From assembly GCA_947561395.2 (NCBI GenBank), contig OX387188.1, positions 8,230,150 through 8,294,149 on the forward strand: a stretch of DNA of 64,000 nucleotides. The letters run 5' to 3'. The stretch comes from Buxus sempervirens (taxonomy: Eukaryota > Streptophyta > Magnoliopsida > Buxales > Buxaceae). The notes below the pieces were generated by a model, which saw only the letters and a program-made list of their open reading frames with translations, had not been told where the DNA came from and made no database searches. Shown in pieces: positions 21,714 to 31,339 of the stretch. A program made the position numbers and the translations under genes. Position 1 is the stretch's first letter; each line of letters opens with the position of its first letter.

Positions 21714-24700
21714 CTGTAATCTTCTTCTTGAACGTAGGAGGTATGGACTGCGAAACGCAATCTTGGTGTCTGGGTGAAAATGTACAAGTCAGTATAAAGA
21801 ATGCACATTATAATGAAATATAATGCATGTTTGTGTAGATTGACTGTGATGATTTTCCATTATTTATTCTCCTTTTTAACTGCCAATTCGGAGGTAAAGG
21901 AAAAGTCCCTGTTTTGATTCTAGGAACTGTGAGAATTGATTTCTGCAAATTTTGGAAACTGCAAGAGTTGATTTCCAAATATTGGTACATGTCCATGGGA
22001 CAATCCCTATGTTTGATCTCCAAGAACTTCTGAAGGGTAAATAATTTCTACCGAATTTGGGGAAACGCGAAATGATTTCCAAAGCAGCAGAAGCACGAAA
22101 TGACTCCTACTAAGATTTGGGGAAGCGCGAAATGGCTTTGATTTGGATTTTGGGAAACGCCAAATGGTTTCAGAGTAGTTGAAGCTCGAACTAGCTTCAA
22201 TTTGGAAACACGAAGTGGTTTCAAATTTGGGGAAGCACGAAATGGCTTTGGATTTGGGGAACACAAAATGGTTTCAAATTTGGGGAAGCACGAAATGGCT
22301 TCAGATTAGCGGAAGCGCAAAATGGCTTCGACTAAGATTTTGGGAAACACAAAGTGGTTTCAGATTTGGAAACACGAAGTGGTTTCAGATTAGTGGAAGC
22401 ACGAAATGGCTTCAATTTGGAAACACGAAATGGTTTCAAATTTTGGGGAAACACGAAATGGCTTCGGATTAAGGAAACACAAAATGGTTTCAGATTTGGG
22501 GAAGCACAAAATGGCTTTGGGAGCAGTAGAAACACGAAATGGTTTCGGAGTAGCGGAAGCACGAAATGGCTTCAGATTTGAAAACACGAAATGGTTTCAA
22601 ATTTGGGGAAGCACGAAATGGCTTCAGATTAGCAGAAGCGCAAAATGGCTTTGACTAAGATTTTGGGAAACACCAAGTGGTTTCAGATTTGGAAACACGA
22701 AGTGGTTTCAGATTAGTGGAAGCACGAATGGCCTCAATTTGGAAACACGAAATGGTTTCAGATTAGCGGAAGCACGAAATGGCTCCAAATTAGGAAACAC
22801 GAAATGGTTTCAAATCTGAGGAAGCACGAAATGGCTTCAAATTTGGGGAAGCACGAAATGGCTTCAAAGTAGTAGAAGCGCGAAATGGCTTCAAAGTAGT
22901 GGAAGCGCGAAATGGCTTTGATTAAGATTTTGGGAAACACGAAATGGTTTCAAATTAGCAGAAGCACGAAATGGCTTCAATTTAGATTTTGGGAAACACG
23001 AAATGGTTTCAATTTTGGAAACACGAAGTGGTTTCGGGTTTGGAAACACGAAGTGGTTTCGGATTTGGAAACACGAAGTGGTTTCAGATTAGTGGAAGTA
23101 TGAAATGGCTTCAAATTAAGGGAAGCATGAAATGGCTTCAGTTTGGAAACACGAAATGGTTTCAGATTAGTGGAAACGCGAAATGGCTTTGACTAAGATT
23201 TTGCCATTCAGAGGCGAAGGGAAGAGTCCCTGATTTTGGAGGTAGTCCCGGTTTGGGAAGAAGTCCCTGCTTGGGGAGAAGTCCCGGTTTTTTGGAACCA
23301 CCAAATGATTTCCTCTGGTTGCAAAAGCACAAAACGGCCCTGACTGAAATTTGAGATTAGCAATGGGGATTTTGCCATATTTGGTCTTTACTTGGATTTG
23401 ACATTTCTTCTTTATTTTCTTTTCATCATTTTTTCTTTTTTAATTTGGCTGATGGTCCTCAACAAGGGTTAGACTCATCCTTGATTTTTCTTGACTTGTT
23501 ACTTTGGACTAGGTCACGTCCCATTTATTTCAATGATTTTTCTGATTAAGCTGAAGCTAATTGAGGCACAGGGAATTGGAGCCAGTCCCGGTGCAGCTTT
23601 GATCTTTGGAAAATTTTGCATTATTTCCTTTAAAAATGATTTGATCATAAATGTCTGTGCAAATGATCTTGAAGTGTGTGCAGTCAATGCATGAAGATGC
23701 TTGCACAAAATTAGAGCCAAGGCTAAATGGTATTACCATTCAAAAACCTATATCCAAAATTGAATATGAGAAAATTACATCAAAAAGGGTGTGTGCATAG
23801 CCCTAAAAAGGTTGGTTCCTCGCGGGGCACGACTCCTAGACACACTTGTGTATGGAAACACAGCTGAGTCCTTATCAGCTTTTCTTTCATTTGTTCTTTC
23901 ATCTGCTTTTGCCTTCAGGTATCAAACCAAAAGAATTTACAACTTGCCAGCGAGGGCGAAAATTTACATGATATTTACAAAATTCTGCAAAGAATTCATC
24001 CTTAAGGCTGTTGGGAGCCAAAAGGAAGGATACAAATTTGCTTCAAGGCGGATCGGCCAAATTCCAAAATCTAGGGTTTTGTGCCCCTACTCTGATCTGG
24101 CCTGCTTTCATCTGATTGTCTGATCTGGCTGGCTTTCATTTGCTCAAAAGTCCGACCCGGACTCGGGGTGCTTCCAGCGGACTCAATGGGTTGAGGCCCA
24201 CAGCTCGCAGGACTCCATGCATGGATCTGGGATGGTTTCCCTGATCAAAATTTGGTTAGCTTCCTAAATTAGGGCTAAGTAGCCCATGATCTAGGGTTTA
24301 CTCCATTTGATGCAAAAAGTGGGAGTTGCTGCCCCTGATGGACTCTTGGGTTTTAATTTGATTTTTTTTTCTTCTTATTTCATCATTTACATCACACTCC
24401 CCCACAATCACAAGCGCGTGGTTCATTCAGAAACGCTAGGTGGGGAAGGATACCCAGCTCGAGACATACGCCTACAAGGGTCTGGACCAGTACTGGATCC
24501 TCGCGTGCCACGGCAAGAAACCAGTGGTGCTAATGGACTCCAGAAAATTAGGGGGATGGGTTTACCCTGCTTTCCCCGGCAAGCCACGGGAGCGTAGGTG
24601 CTAATACCATCCCAAGAGTTAGTTCATAGGAATCAGAAGGGTAGGGTGCTAGATAGATCTAGGTTTTGGAGAAGAAGAAGAAATATCCGCATTCACTCAA

Positions 24701-25129
24701 TCATTCAAGGTCGGATCATTCACGCATCCTCCCTCGTGCGTGTCACCCCACGCAGTTTATCACAAAACTGGAAAATAAGTCCATCCACGGTGTGGTGGTG
24801 TGCCCGTATGTGCATTTGGGCTGAGTGCGGTGTCTAACCGGGTGAGATTTGACTGGATTTTGTTGATAAAGTAGTTTTTACCGTCTCGTATAGTAAGGTG
24901 CAGAATTCGCACGCAATACGAGGTTCCGGGAGAGTCCCCAAGTAAGTGGAGGGTCATAGGGGACTGCTTAAATTCCACTTTCCTTAGGCGATTATTATGT
25001 CCTTGTGACAGGACTCCCCAGAATACGCAGTTGCGTGTATTCCACGTCTTACTAAGGTAGTAAAACCCTAAAACCAACTAATCCATCTTGGTTGAGTGAT
25101 TCTAACCATGGGTTCTATTGGGCTGAGAA
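21714..25129 (-). other. Leader of the gag-only element
   Basis: About 3.4 kb separate the primer binding site from the gag ATG. They contain a degenerate tandem array (22060-23215), G-rich direct repeats of the GAAGTCCCTG/GAAGTCCCGG type (23220-23300), and otherwise sequence with no supported gene. Directly before the gag ATG the minus strand reads GATTACAG, a possible splice acceptor that would pair with the donor-like site in the 5' LTR. Confidence 0.6.
22060..23215 (+). repeat. Degenerate tandem array in the leader of the gag-only element
   Basis: Several dozen short units of 22-25 bp alternate GGAAACACGAAATGGTTTCA and GGAAGCACGAAATGGCTTCA with AATTTGGG or GATTAGC spacers. Higher-order blocks that include TTTGACTAAGATTTTGGG recur. 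Long open frames across both strands (NTKWFQ- and ETISCF-like peptides) follow from the periodicity and are not regarded as genes. Confidence 0.88.
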
Positions 25130-25148
25130 GTCCCCAGTGGAGTCGCCA
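25130..25148 (-). other. Primer binding site of the gag-only element
   Basis: The minus strand reads TGGCGACTCCACTGGGGAC, three bases downstream of the 5' LTR end (GCGCACA). TGG complements the CCA end of a tRNA. The site resembles those reported for Ogre/Tat elements (tRNA-Arg type); the tRNA identity is from memory of the family and was not checked. Confidence 0.7.
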
Positions 25149-25151
25149 GGC

Positions 25152-28100
25152 TGTGCGCACCTGACTTCGGTTGCCGCACTGGGTAAAAATGGGAAATTGG
25201 AGTCGCCACCGCCTGATGGGGTGCCGGCGGACACCTGGGTGCCTAGATTTTCTATTAGACTGGTCTGCGGCTTAGAGATTCTAAGTAAGTTCTCGGTTGT
25301 GGTCGGGGGAAGTCCGTAGACACCCCAGTCCACCCCGTCACATGACGGGTCCCATAGGTTTCCCTGGTTTGAGTCAACTTTGGTCTCTCACTCACCCGAT
25401 TCCTATTCTAGCATGCACACTTGTTTAAGTATGGCGGGACCGCCAAAGTGGTGTGGGTCCCTTTACTTGGTTTTATCTTCTTTAGTTAGAATGATCTGGG
25501 TCTGGTGGGGTGGGCTCTGTTGGAAGACCCACGGTATCCCTTGGTGGGCCAAGTGTGGCCCACAAGTTCCTTGGTAGGCCAAGTGTGGCCCTTTGGGCTT
25601 TGGTTCAATTTGACTTGATTTTATTTTGAAGTTCAAGTTGGGTTATTAAGTTATTTTCATGCAAGGCGGGCCGGATTGCTTTGCGGGCCCCTGAGTGGGC
25701 CACACAATGGTAGCCAAGTGATTCATTGAGTTTATCTTGCTTAGGTTTCCAAAAATGGGCCAAGCCTTGGGCTTGGGGCCCTTTACCTGGGCTTGGACTT
25801 GAAAGCCCAAGACTTCCTGGGTTAGGGTTTTTGAAACCCTAACCTTGCTTGGTGTTGTGGGCCTGGTGGGCCCGACAGGCCCGGCCCCTGGTCTCGACCA
25901 AACCACAACCTACTTTAAGCATGCATGGCCCACATAGGGCTTGGGTGGGCCTCAAGTGGTCCGGCCCACGCAAATCTTTTAATTATATTAGTTAAGCAAA
26001 ATTGAATGGTTCGGGCTGAGTGGGCCCTGTTGGAAGGCCCACTGGAAATCAAGTCAGACTGGGGGTCTGGGTCCCATGTTGGGTTCCCAGGTGACCCGAA
26101 AACCCTATTGGTTTATTGGGTTCGGTTTGGAAATACCATCTACATCTAGCAAAATTTACAAAATATACATCACAGAAATATGTCAAAACTACATTTATCA
26201 AGGAGAGACTGGCTTACTATGCTGGGTCCAAGGGGAGGTACAAAGGGCATTTTCGGGATTTTTCAAAAATACGGCAATTCGGCCTTTTTTAGGGGTATGG
26301 ACCGACCTCAGACACTAGGCGCAAGGTCGGCGAGGTGGGCGGACCGAAAAAACCAAAAAAAAACAATCGTGGGCGAAGTGGGTGCACCCAAAAGGAAGTG
26401 GGCGTGAGCTCAACGCCAAGTGGGCGCGAGCTCGGCGCACCCAAAAAAGAAGTGGGCACGAGCTCAGCGCCAAGTGGGCGCGAGCTCAGTGCACCCAAAA
26501 AGAAGTGGGCGCGAGCTCAGCGCCAAGTGGGCGCGAGCTCAACGCACCCAAAAAGAAGTGGGCGCGAGCTCAGCGCCAAGTGGGCGCGAGCTCAGCGCAC
26601 CCAAAAAGAAGTGAGCGCGAGCTCAGCGCGAAGTGGACGGACCCGAAATAGGTGAGCGCGAGCTCAACGCGAGGTGAGTGCGAGCTGAGAGCATACCCCG
26701 ATTCTCTTTTTTTCTTTTTCCAAACTCCATTTCCGACTAGTTTTTAAGCTCTCTAAGTGGTTTTTAACCTCTGTAATCACTCTCTAGGGATCCTTAGAAC
26801 CCCAGAAGGCCTCTAAGCACACTTGGAAATTAATCTAAGCTAAGTTGTGAGGATCAAACCTCTTTGCAAACCTACAAATCTGAACACCAAACACTAACAG
26901 AACATACAAGGAAGGGAACTGGGGGCTTTATCGAGATACAACAGAGATGGAGAACTCATGGGGGAACATGCTCCCCCTTCGAATCAATCAAACCAGAACA
27001 AAAAATAACATGCTGAGATGGAAAACATGCTTGATTTATACATGTTAAAACAATAACAGAGAGAGAGCTCACCTTGGTTCCAAACCTTTGTAGAGCAGGT
27101 CGGAGGGTTCCCTGGAGCTCACGAGCTGCTGCCGGAGCCTCCTCCTTCTCACACCAATAGCAAGATCACCTTCGGGTTTGACGAGGAAGAAAAGGAAGGG
27201 AGGGGACGTGTGTGTCTGGTCTTTTTCTTCAAAATTCCGAGCCCAGAAAAACAATGCCGAACCCAAAAAATCCTAACCCCAAAAAAATGCCGAACCCCAA
27301 AACATACCACCAAAAATCCGAACCACAAAAAAAAATCTCGAACCCCCTGCAATGAATCCTCGCGCAGCTTTTATAGATGAAGACAGGGGGATCCGCCGAG
27401 TTTGGCGCCCAGCTCGCGCCGAGCTCCTGTCGCTCGGCAAGAGCGACAAAATGATTAAATCATTTAATGCCGCCACGGGTTTGCTTAAAAAATCCGAAAA
27501 TTAAGATATAGTCCCTGGGATATTTTGGTTTAATATTATTTTATTCAGATATTTTCATATATTTTCAGATTGGTCCCTGGGATCTTTTGAATGTTTGGAT
27601 ATTTAAGGATTTGATCCTCGAGATATTTTCCTGCGCAACTCGCCACTTGTGCAGCTTTTTGCCACGTGCGCAGTTTGCCGGTTTTGCTGCTCGGGAATTT
27701 TGTCAGCTCATATTTTCTTCATCCGGGCTCCGATCTGGGCAAACTCAGTTGCGTTAGAATCTTATCGGAGCCCTCTATCCAATGGCATGGAGGTAAGCAC
27801 CTGGATCGGGGTTTATCAGAAAGTCAACTTTCGGCTCCCCCTCAAGTTTGACCACCCGCAGAACCCTTATCCGGACTCCGATTCCTGCAAACTCAGTTGC
27901 GTTGGAACCGTGTCGAGATTCTCTATCCAATGACATGAAGCAAGGTATCTGGATCGGATTTTAGCAGAAAGTCAACTTTTACCTCCGCTCAAGTTTGACC
28001 GCCCGCAGAACCCTCATTTGGAGTCCGATTCCTGCAAACTCAGTTGCGTTGGAATCGTGTCGAGATTCTCTATCCAGTGACATAGAGCAAGGTGGCCAAT

Positions 28101-28204
28101 TTTCACTTGATCAAAAGGTCAACTTTTTGTCCCCTCGGGGTTTGACTTTCTGCCAGGGTTTTCATTTTCAGCACTTCCAGGGGTGCAAAAATAAGGTGCT
28201 TACA
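25152..28204 (-). repeat. Family-2 LTR D (5' LTR of the gag-only element)
   Basis: This 3053-bp LTR pairs with B (11940-14918); they differ by scattered substitutions and by repeat-copy number in the GC-rich array (26370-26690). It carries the TATA box CTTTTATA/TATAAAAG (27368-27375), a donor-like AAG|GTGAG near 27072 and the TGGGCC-rich segment (25500-26080). It ends (minus strand) GGTGCGCACA next to the primer binding site. Confidence 0.88.
27368..27375 (-). promoter_or_regulatory. TATA box of LTR D (promoter of the gag-only element)
   Basis: TATAAAAG on the minus strand inside the 5' LTR. Transcription from here would read through the leader into gag. A donor-like AAG|GTGAG follows about 300 bp downstream. 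Confidence 0.55.
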
Positions 28205-28209
28205 CTAAG

Positions 28210-28360
28210 TCTTCGAGTTCAACCAACTATTCCTTGGGTGTACAATTATTCTGAATATCCACCCTCATGATTTTACCATGACTTCAACTGGTATAACTAT
28301 TTCATGACCGAAAATTAAGGCAAATGGAGATGTCCCAATAGAAGTCTTATAGGAGGTTCA
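28210..28360 (-). pseudogene. Gypsy integrase middle segment
   Basis: Minus-strand text of the type RTSYKTSIGTSPFALIFGHE followed by IVIPVEV matches the region after the integrase core in plant Ty3/gypsy elements. It joins 36941 upstream and 11934 downstream once the two insertions are ignored. Confidence 0.8.
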
Positions 28361-28691
28361 GTAAGATCCTGGATTTTTAAGTAATTTTAATTAAGATTAA
28401 ATGGAGATTAAAGGATTTAAATCGAGATCAAAGGATTTAATGAGGTTAATTAAATCAAATTTTAAAAGACTTAATTGGTTTGGTTTGGTTCGGGTTGGTT
28501 TACTTTGAGTGAACAAGTTAAATTGATTTGGGTTTGGTTCGATTGGATCGGGTCATTTCAAGCAAAACCGGTTTAGGAGGATGGAATTATTTAATTTGAC
28601 CAATTAAATTAAATTAAAACAAAACCCTTTGGTTTGATTTGGTTTGGGTTGGTTCATTTTCAGTGAACCGGCTTAATGGGTTTAATTGGGG

Positions 28692-28709
28692 TTATATATA
28701 TATATATAT
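28692..28709. repeat. (TA)n microsatellite
   Basis: Simple TA run of about nine units inside a family-1 LTR. Confidence 0.9.
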
Positions 28710-29269
28710 TTGATGAGAAGAACCCGAGGGTTCTTCTATTCGTCACTTTTTGGAGAAAACACATGGTGAAGAAGGAGAAGAAGGGGAGGAAGAGAGAGAG
28801 AGCTTTGGGGCTTTGGATTTGAGCGATTCCATGTAAGTAGCACCCTTTCTACTTACTATTTGCAAAGAAAATGTGTTTTAAACAAGTATATATATTTGGT
28901 TGATTCCTACGATTGTGGGGTTTTCGTTGTTGATTTGTGCAAAACGAGTTATGAATGGTTGGATTGCTAGTCTTGGGTATTCTTTGATGATTTTTGGGTT
29001 TTAAATTGCTGTGAATTCGAACTCTAGAGTTAATTTCCAAATTTGGGCATTTTAGGGTTCATTTGAAGAACATCCATAGATCCGTCTTGATTTATAGGTT
29101 AAAGTGTTATAGAATCACTTAGAAAGTATCCCTTAATGATTTAGAAGCTATTCCCAAAGTTTTATAGTCATTCAATAAGGATTTGGTAGTGAAATCTTAG
29201 AGAAAAACTCCAAAAATCGCGGCTATTTCGCAACCTGATTTTTCCCTGAAATTTGGCTTGGCGCTTGAA

Positions 29270-29450
29270 GTGTAGCTCGAGTGCCCCTTTGGGCGCTTCG
29301 CCAAATTTAAACCTGAAAATCCAACTTGGCTTGAAGCGAGGCTCGAGCGCCCCTTTGAGCGCCCAACCTGTATTTTCTTAACCCGAGAGCTCGAATTTCA
29401 TACAAAACGAGCGCCTAAAGCGTGTCACGAGCGCCCATTCGAGCACCCGA
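29270..29450 (+). repeat. GAGCGCC word cluster
   Basis: Repeated GAGCGCCC / GGCGCTTGAAG / CTTGAAGCGAGGCTCGAG words in an otherwise AT-rich LTR. Similar clusters occupy the corresponding part of the family-1 copies at 2590-2770 and 39955-40120. Confidence 0.6.
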
Positions 29451-30359
29451 GACAGAAAACCATATTTTTCCCAATTTGAGATGATTCCAACTATAGAATT
29501 GTTTTTAATCAAATCCAACACACGTAAAACCAAGATTTAGGTATTTAGGAAGTGCTTGCATAGGAATTTCCTTAAAATTCAATTTTATAAAGATTTTGTG
29601 CACATTTTACTAAAATGAGTTTTTGAGATACTTTTGGTTCCAAACCACTGTATAATGAGTTTATTTTGATTCCACCTCTTGAAACTTCTTTTTGAGACCT
29701 TTCCTAAGGTGTTTCCAGAGACCAATTATAGATATGAACTTATACCAATCACTTGACCACCTCTTCCACCAAATTGGCTTATTTTATGGTCAAAAGGGGA
29801 TTTTATGGTTTTACACTAACTTATAATGATTCCAAAGATCTTTACTCATGTGATCCTCATTCTTGCTCATGTTTTGAGTAGATAATCCTTGAGAATATTA
29901 TTCTGGTCAGATTTAAGAAAATAGTGAGTTTGGGCTCCATTTTGTATTGCTTGGGCTTGATTTGGTTTTGATATGAAAACTTGAATTGCCTTCAACTATT
30001 GTTAACTGTAAAACCCCAAATTTTTAGTAATTATTATTTATGAGAAATTAACAAGTCTGTATGGGTGAAAACTTTCAGAGATCTGTAAAGCAGGGGTATA
30101 TTGGGGATTCGAGAAATTAAGCGTGGAAACAAGATAATTAAGGTTAGTAATGTGCTGATAATAATTAGAGTGATTTTTCTGTTTGAATTTAGTTGTTTTA
30201 AAATGGAATATATATTAATATGGGTGATCAGGTTGTAAGCACCTCATTTTTGCGCTCCACAAAAGCCAGAAATATAAAAACCCGGCCGGAAAGTCAAAAC
30301 CCTGAGGGGTGCAAAGTTGAACTTTTAATCAGATAAAATTTGGCCACCTTGATCTATCC

Positions 30360-30950
30360 CATTGGATAAAGAATCCCGACACAGTTCCAGCGCAACTGGG
30401 TTTGCAGGAATCGGAGTCCGGATGAAGGTTCGGCGGGCGGTCAAACTTAAGGAAAACCCAAGAGTTGACTTTTCCTCGATTTCCGTGCCAAATACCTTAC
30501 TTTGGCCCAATGGATAGAGAATCCCGACACGGTTCCAGTGCAACTGGGTTTGCAGGAATCGAAGTCCGGATGAAGGTTCTGCGGGCGGTCAAACTTAAGG
30601 AAAACCCAAGAGTTGACTTTTCCTCAATTTCCGTGCCAAATACCTTACTTTAGCCCAATGGATAGAGAATCCCGACACGGTTCCAGTGCAACTGAGTTTG
30701 CAGGAATCGGAGTCCGGATGAAGGTTCTGCGAGCGGTCAAACTTAAGGAAAACCCAAGAGTTGACTTTTCCTCGGAATCCGTACCAAGTGATTAGCCCCA
30801 TGTCATTAAATAGAGGACTCCAATACGAGTTCAACGCAATTGAGTTTGCTCAAATCGGAGTTCAGATGAGTGAGATATGAGCTGTGAAAGTTCCCGAGCA
30901 GCAAAGCCGGAAACTGCACACGCGGCGCAAGAACTTCGCACGTAGCAACC
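30360..30950 (+). repeat. 148-bp tandem units in LTR G
   Basis: Four units spaced 148 bp apart share GGATAGAGAATCCCGACACGG, GCAACTGGGTTTGCAGGAAT, GTCCGGATGAAGGTTCTGCG and AAACCCAAGAGTTGACTTTT. The last is diverged. Confidence 0.85.
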
Positions 30951-31067
30951 AACGCAGCAAAAATATCTCAGGGACTAAATCTTAAATATAAAAAATTTCG
31001 TACGGGCGATCCGTAGATATCAAAAAGGGTCGAATCGGTCAAGTCGAAGGGCAAATCCGTAATTTTT

Positions 31068-31321
31068 CGATTTGTATCCGGTCACTTATACCGGATACAC
31101 TAGCTTCCCTTCATGACAGGACTGGAAGGCCGGATACATGAAGATATTCGCGCGAGATTCGCGCCACTTGGCCGACAAATTCGCGGCGGCATTAAATTTT
31201 GAAATGATTCAGTCATGTATCCGGCCTGAGTTACTGGATACAAAGAGAAGCCAGTGTATCCGGACTTGAAGTCCGGATACGAAGAGGCCTTAGTGTATCC
31301 GGCCTAAGTTGCCGGATACAT
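31068..31321 (+). repeat. GTATCCGG palindrome cluster upstream of the LTR G TATA box
   Basis: Four inverted repeats with GTATCCGG(C) and (G)CCGGATAC arms and 6-11-nt loops lie in the 260 bp before TATAAATAG. A further set occurs at 32359-32520. The equivalent cluster in LTR F (47886-48135) uses GTATCCGA/TCGGATAC arms. Confidence 0.8.
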
Positions 31322-31330
31322 TAAGTTGCC

Positions 31331-31339
31331 TATAAATAG
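31331..31339 (+). promoter_or_regulatory. TATA box of family-2 LTR G
   Basis: TATAAATAG follows directly after the last upstream palindrome; a donor-like site lies 292 bp downstream. Confidence 0.55.

Larger units (their letters stand above)
11940..28204 (-). mobile_element. 16.3-kb gag-only LTR retroelement (TR-GAG-like)
   Basis: Two family-2 LTRs in the same orientation (25152-28204 as 5' LTR, 14919 side 11940-14918 as 3' LTR), flanked by CTAAG, define one element on the minus strand. It has a primer binding site 3 nt inside the 5' LTR (25130-25148), a purine-rich tract directly before the 3' LTR (14919-14933) and an Ogre/Tat-like gag (21713-17882). No protease, reverse transcriptase, RNase H or integrase motif is visible in about 3 kb between gag and the 3' LTR, nor in the roughly 3.4-kb leader. 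Without the nested solo LTR C it would be about 14.0 kb. This matches the published TR-GAG class of non-autonomous plant elements. Such an element would depend on a related autonomous element for its enzymes. Confidence 0.85.

Noticed and set aside
22179..23192. Plus- and minus-strand open frames with NTKWFQ- or ETISCF-like repeats
   Set aside because: Artefact of the short-unit tandem array in the retroelement leader; opposite strand to gag for the plus frames and no start or domain evidence.
22060..23215. CRISPR-like repeat/spacer pattern
   Set aside because: Spacers are themselves repetitive, repeats are degenerate, and the context is a plant retroelement.
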